From Moorena sp. SIOASIH (GTDB lineage Bacteria; Cyanobacteriota; Cyanobacteriia; Cyanobacteriales; Coleofasciculaceae): a DNA stretch of 64,000 nt. The translations under genes were made by a program, and so were the position numbers. The stretch covers positions 496,001-560,000 of the forward strand of contig NZ_JAAHIH010000003.1 in assembly GCF_010671925.1 (NCBI RefSeq). The letters run 5' to 3'. The notes beneath the pieces were generated by a model that saw only the letters and a program-made list of their open reading frames with translations, was not told the DNA's origin and did not search any database. Numbering within the stretch: position 1 is the stretch's first letter; every line of letters starts with the position of its first letter. Shown here piece after piece: positions 1 to 7,230 of this stretch.

Positions 1-749
1 CTGGCGGTACGAGGAGGTAATTGTCGGTTGCGCCTGAGCAATCGGTCAATCTGTGCGGCTTCTTCCCGATTTAAAATGGCGCTATGGGTATCGGAAATAA
101 CCTCACCATTTTTTTGATAGCCAAGGTCTCCCCGATAAACCGGATTTGTGAGCCAACGACGCCCGGTAGTCACGGAAATCCGTTTACCATATTTTTGCTC
201 TAAATACCGTACTGCACCCCGCAAGGAACCATAAAGCAGAAACTGTTCAAAAAAATCCTTAACCACCGGTGCCGTACTGCGGTCAATTAGATAGCGGTCT
301 TTGCCCCGCCGATAGCCATAGGGGGCTTTTCCTGGTGGGGGTAAGGCTTTGAGGCGATTACGAGCGTGCCCTTGCCGAAGGCGGCGGCTGTTGACTTCCT
401 GCTGGATTTCGTGTATTAGTTTCAGTAAACTAGCGCGAATCCCAGTGTAGTTGGTAGCATCCGTTAGCTGAGCAGAATTGTAAGATTGCTCTGTGGCAAT
501 CAAGCAAACACCGAGGGTTTCAATTTGGGTAATGCGATCGCTAATTTCAGCCAAACACTCTCCCAGTTCCTCCAGACGACGAATTAGCAAGTAATCAGGG
601 GGTTGAGCTTGGCAATCCGCAACTAACTGCTGCCACTGCTGACGTCCTCCCAAATCTAGATAGACCTGATCCACCTCCAAACCCCAAACTCCTGGGTCAG
701 GCACCGGGTCAAGTAGGGGATTGCTGTACAGGTAGGCAATAGTTTTCAT
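1..749 (-). CDS. Serine-recombinase family protein, 3' end cut by window
   Basis: The minus-strand frame starts at an ATG (complement of 747-749) and stays open to the window edge, so the C-terminus is missing. The N-terminus reads MKTIAYLYSNP, and further in are PPDYLLIRRLEELGE and a Recombinase-type region (GKAPYGYRRGKDRY, then TTGRRWLTNPVYRGDLGY). This is the usual order of large serine recombinases: resolvase fold, then Recombinase domain. Related single-copy genes occur widely in cyanobacteria and resemble the XisF group that excises developmental elements. The canonical Y-x-R-x-S catalytic block is not intact: YLYS stands in its place and the usual arginine is missing, so activity is uncertain. 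Family call is firm; the role is inferred. Confidence 0.8.
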   Translation of the reverse strand, partial: MKTIAYLYSNPLLDPVPDPGVWGLEVDQVYLDLGGRQQWQQLVADCQAQPPDYLLIRRLEELGECLAEISDRITQIETLGVCLIATEQSYNSAQLTDATNYTGIRASLLKLIHEIQQEVNSRRLRQGHARNRLKALPPPGKAPYGYRRGKDRYLIDRSTAPVVKDFFEQFLLYGSLRGAVRYLEQKYGKRISVTTGRRWLTNPVYRGDLGYQKNGEVISDTHSAILNREEAAQIDRLLRRNRQLPPRTA

Positions 750-776
750 ATATCCTCCCCATACCGACCTTAACCC

Positions 777-1154
777 CTAAGTGCTAATGTTACTAATCTC
801 ACTAATCTCAATAATATTACAATCTGGATCTTGGGTAAATAATGCCGCACGACCAGACGAGCTCAATTGAATCGGGTAACCATGAGCTTGTAGAGATTCC
901 TTAGCTTCATCTAAATTTACTACGCTAAAGGCAATGTGGGGATTACGACCCCATTTTTCAGGATTTTTTAGCTCAACTTTAGCATTAGGATTAACCATCA
1001 AGTGAATTTGGAATTGACCAACTTGGTACCAAGCACCAGGAAATCTCAGCTCTCGATCAACTCTAGATAATCCCAAAATATTACCGTAAAAATGCTCTGC
1101 CTTTTCCAAATCAGAAACTAAAACAGCACCATGAAGACACTGATTAATTTCCAT
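777..1154 (-). CDS. VOC (glyoxalase-like) family protein
   Basis: A 125-residue single-domain protein of the vicinal-oxygen-chelate fold. It opens with a typical beta strand and helix (HGAVLVSDLEKAEHFYGNILGL) and ends with LFTQDPDCNIIEI, where the last glutamate occupies the usual metal-ligand position. H8 near the N-terminus and H53 (QIHLMV) are further candidate ligands. Length is normal for single-domain members, which dimerise to form an active site. The family covers glyoxalases, dioxygenases and resistance proteins, and nothing here fixes a substrate. It lies between the recombinase gene and a repeat array, apparently as a single transcription unit. Confidence 0.85.
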   Translation of the reverse strand: MEINQCLHGAVLVSDLEKAEHFYGNILGLSRVDRELRFPGAWYQVGQFQIHLMVNPNAKVELKNPEKWGRNPHIAFSVVNLDEAKESLQAHGYPIQLSSSGRAALFTQDPDCNIIEISEISNIST

Positions 1155-1164
1155 AGTCTTTTGA

Positions 1165-1715
1165 TGTCAAGTTACAGGTTACAGGTTACAGGTTGAAGGT
1201 TGAAAGTTTTAAGGTTGAAGGTTGAAGGTTTTAAGGTTGAAGGTTGAAGGGTTGAAGGTTTAAGGTTGAAGGTTTTAAGGTTGAAGGTTTTAAGGTTTGA
1301 AGGTTGAAGGGTTGAAGGTTTGAAGGTTGTTTGGTTTGAAGGTTGAAGGGTTGAAGGTTTGGAGGTTGAAGGGTTTGAAGGTTGAAGGTTGAAGGGTTTG
1401 AAGGTTGAAGGTTTGAAGGTTGAAGGTTGAAGGTTTGAAGGTTGAAGGTTTGAAGGTTGAAGGTTTGAAGGTTGAAGGTTGAAGGTTGAAGGTTGAAGGT
1501 TGAAGGTTTGAAGGTTGAAGGTTGAAGGTTGAAGGTTGAAGGTTTGAAGGTTGAAGGTTGAAGGTTGAAGGTTTGAAGGTTGAAGGTTGAAGGTTTGAAG
1601 GTTGAAGGTTTGAAGGTTGTTTGGTTTGAAGGTTGTTTGGTTACAGGTTGAAGGTTTCAAGGTTTGAAGGTTGTTTGGTTATAGGTTACAGGTTACAGGT
1701 TACAGGTTGCTCGGT
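1165..1715 (+). repeat. Simple tandem array, ggttgaa(ggttt) units
   Basis: About 550 bp of near-perfect short tandem repeats built on ggttgaa with phase slips (ggttgaaggttt, ggttgaaggg), ending in ggttacaggttacagg units. Reading frames across it are low-complexity (LQPSTFN-like) and are not taken as genes. It lies directly upstream of the minus-strand VOC gene. Confidence 0.95.
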
Positions 1716-1791
1716 TATTTTACCAACCTTAACCCTTGGCCTTTCGGCCACGCTACGCGAACAACCAAACACCCTTCCCAAAAAACACCTT

Positions 1792-1952
1792 GTAAGCATT
1801 CAGCAGTCAGCAGTCAGCGGTCAGCTTATTTTATTCAAAAGCACCTCAAAGTGGCACAGGCTTCGACGCTGGCACTTTCCCCATAAACACCTCAATTAGT
1901 GTGGGCCTAGCGCATTAGCTGATACGCGACACGCTGATAGCTGAATGCTTAC
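1792..1952. mobile_element. Palindromic miniature element (gtaagcattcagc family), copy 1
   Basis: Bounded by gtaagcattcagc at the left and its exact complement gctgaatgcttac at the right. The 8 bases outside are aacacctt on the left and aacccctt on the right, a target duplication with one mismatch. Inside are cagtcagcggtcagc repeats and no gene. Same family as 4202-4329. Confidence 0.75.
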
Positions 1953-1959
1953 AACCCCT

Positions 1960-2325
1960 TCAACCAGCTAACCTTCAACCAACTAACCTTCAACCTGCTA
2001 ACCTTCAACCAGCTAACTTTCAACCTGTTAACCTTCAACCAGCTAACCTTCAACCAGCTAACTTTCAACCAGCTAACTTTCAACCTGATAACCTTCAACT
2101 AGCTAACCTTCAACCAGTTAACCTTCAACCTGCTAACCTTCAACCAGTTAACCTTCAACCAACTAACCTTCAACCAACTAACCTTCAACCTGCTAACCTT
2201 CAACCAGCTAACCTTCAACTAGCTAATCTTCAACCAGCTAACCTTCAACCTGCTAACCTTCAACCAGCTAACCTTCAACCTACTAACCTTCAACCAGCTA
2301 ACCTTCAACCTGTTAACCTTCAAGG
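1960..2325 (+). repeat. 15-bp tandem array (aaccttcaaccagct)
   Basis: About 24 units of a 15-mer of the form aaccttcaacc plus a variable 4-mer (agct, tgct, aact, agtt, tgtt). The core is the reverse complement of the unit in the 1165-1715 array, so the two arrays oppose each other. One plus-strand frame is open across it and would read ANLQP repeats, but I see no start codon, so no gene is called. The stop codon of the next minus-strand gene lies in the last unit. Confidence 0.95.
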
Positions 2326-3804
2326 TAGCCAACGAGCATTAAATCCAGTTAGGAGTGGTTCCGCTTCCAGCTTCACTGGAGTATCTGAAGATGTATCATC
2401 CACTAAAGGTAATAGCCACAGTCTAGCATTGGCAATTATTTGTCCTTCATCAGTGATCAAACCTTCCTCAGATGACTGTTCAGGGACTAGTTGATCAAAG
2501 AGTATACCTAAGTCATCTGGGGACAAACTCATATGAACTTCCTGTTGCTCCGGTAAAACTATCAAGCGCTTTAAGGTATACTCATTCTTGTCATTAGGTT
2601 TAAGGCTAATCGCTGCCAGGAAAGGTTCTTCTTTGAATTCTTCCCCAGCAATGAGTTGACTGAGCAGGCAATAGAGAATATGGTTTTGCGCCGAGAATTC
2701 ACAACTATGGACAGAACCAGTAGTGCGCAGTATCTCTTGCTCAGAGCCCTGGTTTTTGACTAAAAATAGCGATCGCGTATAGTCAGTATTAAACTTCACC
2801 ATCACTGCTGCTGAACCATCCTTAGCAAAGTTTATAACCATGCCAAACTTTGGTAAAAAGTCTAGGGGTTGAGCCCTTGGTGTTAAGGGTAAAATTGCCA
2901 CTCCCTGACCTTGAGCCATCGCTATGGCGTTGCTGTCAGGAGTAATCAGAAAATCTCCTCCTGGTTCATGGTCTAATGGTCTCGGTCTAGCACCAGGTTG
3001 TATGATCCACAACCCAAATTCTGAAGGATTACTCCGACTGACCCGCTGCACCACAATCGTTTTACCATCAGCAGACAAATCAAACTTGAGATTCTGGTAG
3101 TGTTTGCTATCGAGAACCTGCTCAACTTTACCAGCAGAGTCTGACGATACGGTCCCTTGAGCTGGGGCACGAGTAGATATGCCCGTGGTCACAGTATATA
3201 ATTTGGCGGAGAGCAAGTCCTGTTCTTGATTCTGACTCTGAACAGCAGAGAAAAGAATTCGGCTGCCATCAGGATAGAACTTAAAGTCCATAACCACCAA
3301 ATCTGGAGGCGTCAAGATAGTTTTTTGTTGGCGAGTGAGATTATAGAAAATTAATCGCCCCTGTTCTTCTGCCTGAACACCCACATAGGCAAAGGCTCGG
3401 TCACGGGTACGGAAGGATGCCTTAAACGGTTCGATGGCAGTCTTATTGCCAGGCTTAGCGAATTGCTCTACTGCCCCAGTGAGCTGGAATTGATACTCGG
3501 TGCCATAGGGTAAAGGGAGCAGCGGAGTATAAGCCATTTTACGTCCAGCCCAGCTAATTTTGCCTGGGATGGGTGGAACTATCTTCAGATTAGCTTCCAC
3601 ACTAGTCTGATCCATAGGACGGCTGAAGGTTAGGATAAATGCTTTATCCTCCGCACCAACTTGTTTATCTTGCCACGTAAATTCCCGTACCCTGGGCGCA
3701 GTGCGATCGCCAGTCCACAGTAATATACCAATCAGTAGACTCAGTATAATTATGACTGCCCCAGCAGTACGGTCAATGGGTTGAAGAAAGGTTTGAATCT
3801 TCAC
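2320..3804 (-). CDS. Membrane-anchored Ig-like / beta-propeller protein
   Basis: A 494-residue protein. Residues about 13-32 (AGAVIIILSLLIGILLW) form one membrane anchor. About 35-130 look like an SbsA-type bacterial Ig-like domain (FILTFSRPMDQTSVEANLKI, then PLPYGTEYQFQLTG). The rest has repeated blades such as FYPDGSRILFSA and LSADGKTIVVQR, as in TolB/WD40-like propellers. The likely location is the periplasmic face of the inner membrane, with a structural or binding role. No catalytic motif is seen. The stop codon sits in the flanking 15-bp repeat array, so the original C-terminus may have been altered by the repeats. Function is unknown. Confidence 0.75.
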   Translation of the reverse strand: MKIQTFLQPIDRTAGAVIIILSLLIGILLWTGDRTAPRVREFTWQDKQVGAEDKAFILTFSRPMDQTSVEANLKIVPPIPGKISWAGRKMAYTPLLPLPYGTEYQFQLTGAVEQFAKPGNKTAIEPFKASFRTRDRAFAYVGVQAEEQGRLIFYNLTRQQKTILTPPDLVVMDFKFYPDGSRILFSAVQSQNQEQDLLSAKLYTVTTGISTRAPAQGTVSSDSAGKVEQVLDSKHYQNLKFDLSADGKTIVVQRVSRSNPSEFGLWIIQPGARPRPLDHEPGGDFLITPDSNAIAMAQGQGVAILPLTPRAQPLDFLPKFGMVINFAKDGSAAVMVKFNTDYTRSLFLVKNQGSEQEILRTTGSVHSCEFSAQNHILYCLLSQLIAGEEFKEEPFLAAISLKPNDKNEYTLKRLIVLPEQQEVHMSLSPDDLGILFDQLVPEQSSEEGLITDEGQIIANARLWLLPLVDDTSSDTPVKLEAEPLLTGFNARWLP

Positions 3805-4983
3805 GGTTTGAGCTGCTACTGATAGTTTAATCGGTTGAACTCTACTACCTCAGTCATTGATTTCTCTGAGGGGCTTTACCCCCAATTTTATTTACCAACC
3901 GTATCATAGATTTTTTGCCTAAGTCCTGACTAGATAATAAGTATAGCCAATCTGTAATTATAGCCAATCTGTCACCGCCTCAAGCCAATACCCCAGTATT
4001 TAGTCAGTCTAATCCTCACTAACAGGCGGATTGACCCAAAAAATCGGGTATAAGTTCAAAAATTGGTAATTTTCGACTTATAACATTTTCTAGTAAAAGT
4101 AGAAAAATGAAAGTGCGTTCGCGTAGCGTGGCCTACGGCCAATCGCTAATCTTATCAGAGGATTAAACTCTGATTAATTGCCAATTAAATAAAAAATTAA
4201 GGTAAGCATTCAGCGGTCAGCCGTCAGCCGTCAGCTTAAAAGAAACCTCAGCACCTCAATTAGCATGCCCATAGCCCATAAGCTGATAACTGATAGCTGA
4301 TAGCTGATAGCTGATAGCTGAATGCTTACAAATTAAGTTCTTCTGACTCAAAGCTTCTGACTCGAAGCTCCTGACTCCTGCATAAAGTTTATTATGTCCA
4401 ACTCAGGTTGGCAGGACATCGAATTAAATCCATCAGTAAAATTCCTCAACAGTTCTAGCCTATAGTTTCCAGAGCCAATCCCCTGAAATTTATACAGTTA
4501 AGACTTTATATAGCGGTTATAATAGTAATTATGGCTACAATTTTTTTTTACCTATTCCCTATTCCAAAGTTTACTACTCCCTACTTCCTGTTCCCTGTTC
4601 TCTGAGCCAAATTTACCTTTGCTATAACAATACAAATCCTCAAAGTCAGATAAGACAAATTGTCAACCTTTTTGGCTTTGTAATAAATCTTAAAAATTCC
4701 TGAAAAATCTACTAACACCAAGGGTTAGCTGGCTATACTAAGACCAGGTGATATATCTGAAGTCAGGTCTCGCTATACTTGCTCTATATAGTTGCTATAT
4801 CTACTAACTGGAGCTAGCTGCCTGCTTTGGTAACCCTGTCATTTGAGACAATTCATTTGACACAATTAGTTGTTCGCTTAAAAATTAGCGGGCACTAACT
4901 ATATATCTGATCAAGTCTAAATAAATTCTCAGTTTATGAGGATTTATGTCTAGGTAAACCAAGTAAAAAGTAGGAGAATATAA
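3805..4983. other. Long intergenic region before the oxidase operon
   Basis: No convincing gene is seen apart from the small ORF that begins at 4984. It holds a copy of the gttcgcgtagcgtggcc interspersed repeat (about 4118-4140), a miniature element (4202-4329) and AT-rich sequence. It is likely to contain the promoter of the oxidase operon, though no clear -35/-10 pair can be assigned by eye. Confidence 0.6.
4202..4329. mobile_element. Palindromic miniature element with 8-bp target duplication, copy 2
   Basis: Ends are gtaagcattcagc and gctgaatgcttac, a perfect 13-bp inverted repeat. The flanks are exact 8-bp direct repeats, aaattaag at 4194-4201 and 4330-4337. The interior is non-coding with cagccgtcagc and gctgatagct runs. 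This is the classic layout of a non-autonomous DNA transposon (MITE). Confidence 0.85.
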
Positions 4984-5109
4984 GTGATTTTCTGGAAAGT
5001 AATCAAGCCACAACAATTTTATGTTATTTTATTGCTGTTCAGCCTTAATGTAATTGTTTTTATTGCTCTAATGTCAAAGATGCCAACTAATTTTATAGTA
5101 GCGTTTTAG
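4984..5109 (+). CDS. Possible small single-span membrane protein
   Basis: A 41-codon frame starts at GTG 4984, preceded by a good ribosome site (taggagaatataa, AGGAG about 7 bases upstream), and ends at TAG 5107-5109. The product has a charged N-terminus (IFWKVIKPQQ) and then one hydrophobic stretch (FYVILLLFSLNVIVFIALM). It lies about 70 bp before the DUF2231-oxidase operon on the same strand, so it could be a small accessory subunit or leader of that operon. I do not recognise a family. The call rests on start context and hydropathy only. Confidence 0.4.
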   Translation: MIFWKVIKPQQFYVILLLFSLNVIVFIALMSKMPTNFIVAF

Positions 5110-5177
5110 TGTATTTTACTATTGATTGAGTAGTATCAGCATGAGCAATTCCTCATTGAAACCTCATTGAGAACAAT

Positions 5178-5678
5178 ATGCTAGAGTATCTCCCCCCACT
5201 CAACGATCACAACTTGCCGTATCCCGATACCATTCATCCGATCGTGGTTCATTTTGTGATTGCCATGGTATTGTTTGCCGTCTTTTGTGACGCTGTCGGC
5301 TACTTTAGCCGTAATTATCGCCTGTATGAGGTAAGTTGGTGGAATTTATTTTTTGCGACTATTTCTATCTTTATTGCTGTTATTTTTGGGCAAATTGAAG
5401 CCGGATTAGCAGAGCCTTACACAGCAGCAGAGGCCACATTGAACCTGCATACGCTGATTGGTTGGTCTCTATCTGGCATCATTGCAGCGGTGACAGCATG
5501 GCGCTACATTATTCGTTCTCGCAATCCCAAAGAGTTACCCATACCTTTTCTGGGGGTGGGGGTGTTGTTAGTAGGGTTAGTGTTTTTCCAGGTCTACCTG
5601 GGTGACTTACTGGTTTGGGTCTATGGATTGCATACTGTTCCGGTAGTAGAAGGCACTAGGGAGGGCTTGTTGCAATGA
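5178..5678 (+). CDS. DUF2231 membrane protein, first copy
   Basis: A 166-residue protein with about four membrane helices. The opening PLNDHNLPYPDTIHPIVVHF carries the HP-x-x-VHF signature of DUF2231, whose histidines suggest heme or metal binding. It is the first of two such genes placed directly before oxidase subunits II, I and III, and its stop overlaps the next start (ATGA). In cyanobacteria DUF2231 genes sit next to alternative terminal oxidase operons, so a role in assembly or quinol access of that oxidase is a reasonable inference. The biochemical function is not established. Confidence 0.85.
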   Translation: MLEYLPPLNDHNLPYPDTIHPIVVHFVIAMVLFAVFCDAVGYFSRNYRLYEVSWWNLFFATISIFIAVIFGQIEAGLAEPYTAAEATLNLHTLIGWSLSGIIAAVTAWRYIIRSRNPKELPIPFLGVGVLLVGLVFFQVYLGDLLVWVYGLHTVPVVEGTREGLLQ

Positions 5679-6280
5679 GTTCAAACCTAATTGACCAACT
5701 GGGGAGCCAATTGGGAGCCAATGGCTTGCCTTACCCGATTCCGATTCATCCCAATCTGGTACATCTAACCCTTGGGTTATTTATTGTTGCGATCGGCTTT
5801 GATATCGTTGGGGTCTTGTTTCCCCTGGAAAAGCCAGTCTTTAAGATACTGGCAATTCCTGCCACAAGATCCAATTTTTTTGATGTCGGCTGGTACAACA
5901 TGCTCGCAGCAGCAGTGGTTACTTTCTTCACCGTTGCAGCGGGTTTCTATGAAATCATGCTGGCAGACCCACCCACAGACGTTAGAAGTGCCTGGGGATT
6001 ACAAGCCATGGAAACCATGCTTTGGCATGGAGTTGGCGGAGTCTTGCTGCTGCTGCTGATTGTAGCAATGACAGTATGGCGAGGGTTTCAGCGATTTGTT
6101 TGGAATAAGGATAGAGCCAGACAGGTACAATGGACCTATTTGTTAGCGGGACTAGGGATTTTTGCACTGATGTTTGTTCACGGTACCCTGGGAGCGCAAC
6201 TGGCGGCAGATTTTGGCCTACACATTAGCGCCGATCGCCTGTTGAGACTGGGAGAAGATCCAAACTTACTCTTGAAATAA
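5675..6280 (+). CDS. DUF2231 membrane protein, second copy
   Basis: A 201-residue paralogue of the preceding gene. It shares the LPYPIPIHPNLVHLTLGLF opening (HP-x-x-VH) and again has about four membrane helices, with a longer loop near residues 45-65. It overlaps the upstream gene by 4 bases and ends 8 bases before subunit II, so the genes are very probably co-translated. Two unequal DUF2231 proteins in tandem could form a heterodimer; this is inference. Confidence 0.85.
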   Translation: MSSNLIDQLGSQLGANGLPYPIPIHPNLVHLTLGLFIVAIGFDIVGVLFPLEKPVFKILAIPATRSNFFDVGWYNMLAAAVVTFFTVAAGFYEIMLADPPTDVRSAWGLQAMETMLWHGVGGVLLLLLIVAMTVWRGFQRFVWNKDRARQVQWTYLLAGLGIFALMFVHGTLGAQLAADFGLHISADRLLRLGEDPNLLLK

Positions 6281-6288
6281 ATAAGCTC

Positions 6289-7230
6289 ATGAATATTCGC
6301 AGGATTTTGACCTTGGTTGTCGTTGCGATCGCATTAGCCGGGATTAGTCTGTGGATGGGTCAACAGGCTTACTCTTGGTTTCCTCCCCAAGCTTCAGCTG
6401 AATCCCTGCTAGTTGACGATTTATTCAGTTTCCTTGTGACACTGGGAACCTTTATTTTCTTAGGAGTAGTAGGAACCCTAACCTATTCAGTCTTGTTTCA
6501 GCGGGCAGGCAAGTATGACATCAGTGATGGTCCACCAATTGAAGGAAACATCACCCTGGAAATCGTCTGGACAGCAATTCCCTTAGCCTTAGTAATTTGG
6601 ATTGCAGCCTACAGCTACCAGGTCTACGACCAGATGTCGATTCTCGGTCCGATGGAGCATGTTCATCTAGAAATGGCAACCGCTGAGGCTGCACCCATCG
6701 AGCCAAGCCCTGACTCACAAATGCCTGACTCCAACGAACCGATAGAGCGCATCGAAGTCTTCTCTCGTCAGTGGGCGTGGGAATTTCGCTATCCCGAGCA
6801 GAGTATCACCAGCACAGAACTCCATTTACCCAACAACCATCGCATCAAGCTTACCCTGAAATCAGAAGATGTGATACATGGGTTTTATATTCCCGCCTTT
6901 CGAGTCAAGCAGGATATTATCCCAAATCAGGCGATCGAGTTTGAATTTACTCCCATTCGCGAAGGCAAATATCGGTTGCGGGATTCTCAATACAGTGGGA
7001 CTTACTTTGCAGCAATGCAGGCGGATGTGGTAGTAGAATCCCCGGAATCCTATCAGCAGTGGCTTGCTCAAGCAGCGGTTCAACCCCCCGCAGCAGCCTA
7101 CAATCCAGCCTTTGAGGAATATCGTCGAGCCTCTGAAACAGCAATTAATGCAGGCTGGAAAACGGTGGTTCCAGCTGCGCCTCCTATGGTTAATTACTCC
7201 GGTTCAAATCTCCAAAACCAAGGGTTATGA
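6289..7230 (+). CDS. ctaC: Heme-copper oxidase subunit II, CuA-less (alternative terminal oxidase)
   Basis: A 313-residue subunit II. It has an N-terminal signal/anchor, then two membrane helices (about residues 40-65 and 85-110), then a periplasmic cupredoxin domain starting near IERIEVFSRQWAWEFRYP. The first histidine of the usual CuA site is present (DVIHGFYIPAFRVKQD, about residue 197). The ligand loop that normally carries two Cys, His and Met reads RDSQYSGTYFAAM (about residues 231-243) and has no Cys or His. Loss of CuA means it should not accept electrons from cytochrome c. This is the hallmark of cyanobacterial ARTO-type oxidases, thought to use quinol. Its stop overlaps the start of subunit I. 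Confidence 0.92.
   Translation: MNIRRILTLVVVAIALAGISLWMGQQAYSWFPPQASAESLLVDDLFSFLVTLGTFIFLGVVGTLTYSVLFQRAGKYDISDGPPIEGNITLEIVWTAIPLALVIWIAAYSYQVYDQMSILGPMEHVHLEMATAEAAPIEPSPDSQMPDSNEPIERIEVFSRQWAWEFRYPEQSITSTELHLPNNHRIKLTLKSEDVIHGFYIPAFRVKQDIIPNQAIEFEFTPIREGKYRLRDSQYSGTYFAAMQADVVVESPESYQQWLAQAAVQPPAAAYNPAFEEYRRASETAINAGWKTVVPAAPPMVNYSGSNLQNQGL

Noticed and set aside
1172..1660. Open frame across the ggttgaa array
   Set aside because: Low-complexity NLQPSTF peptide produced by the repeat; no ribosome site or unique sequence.
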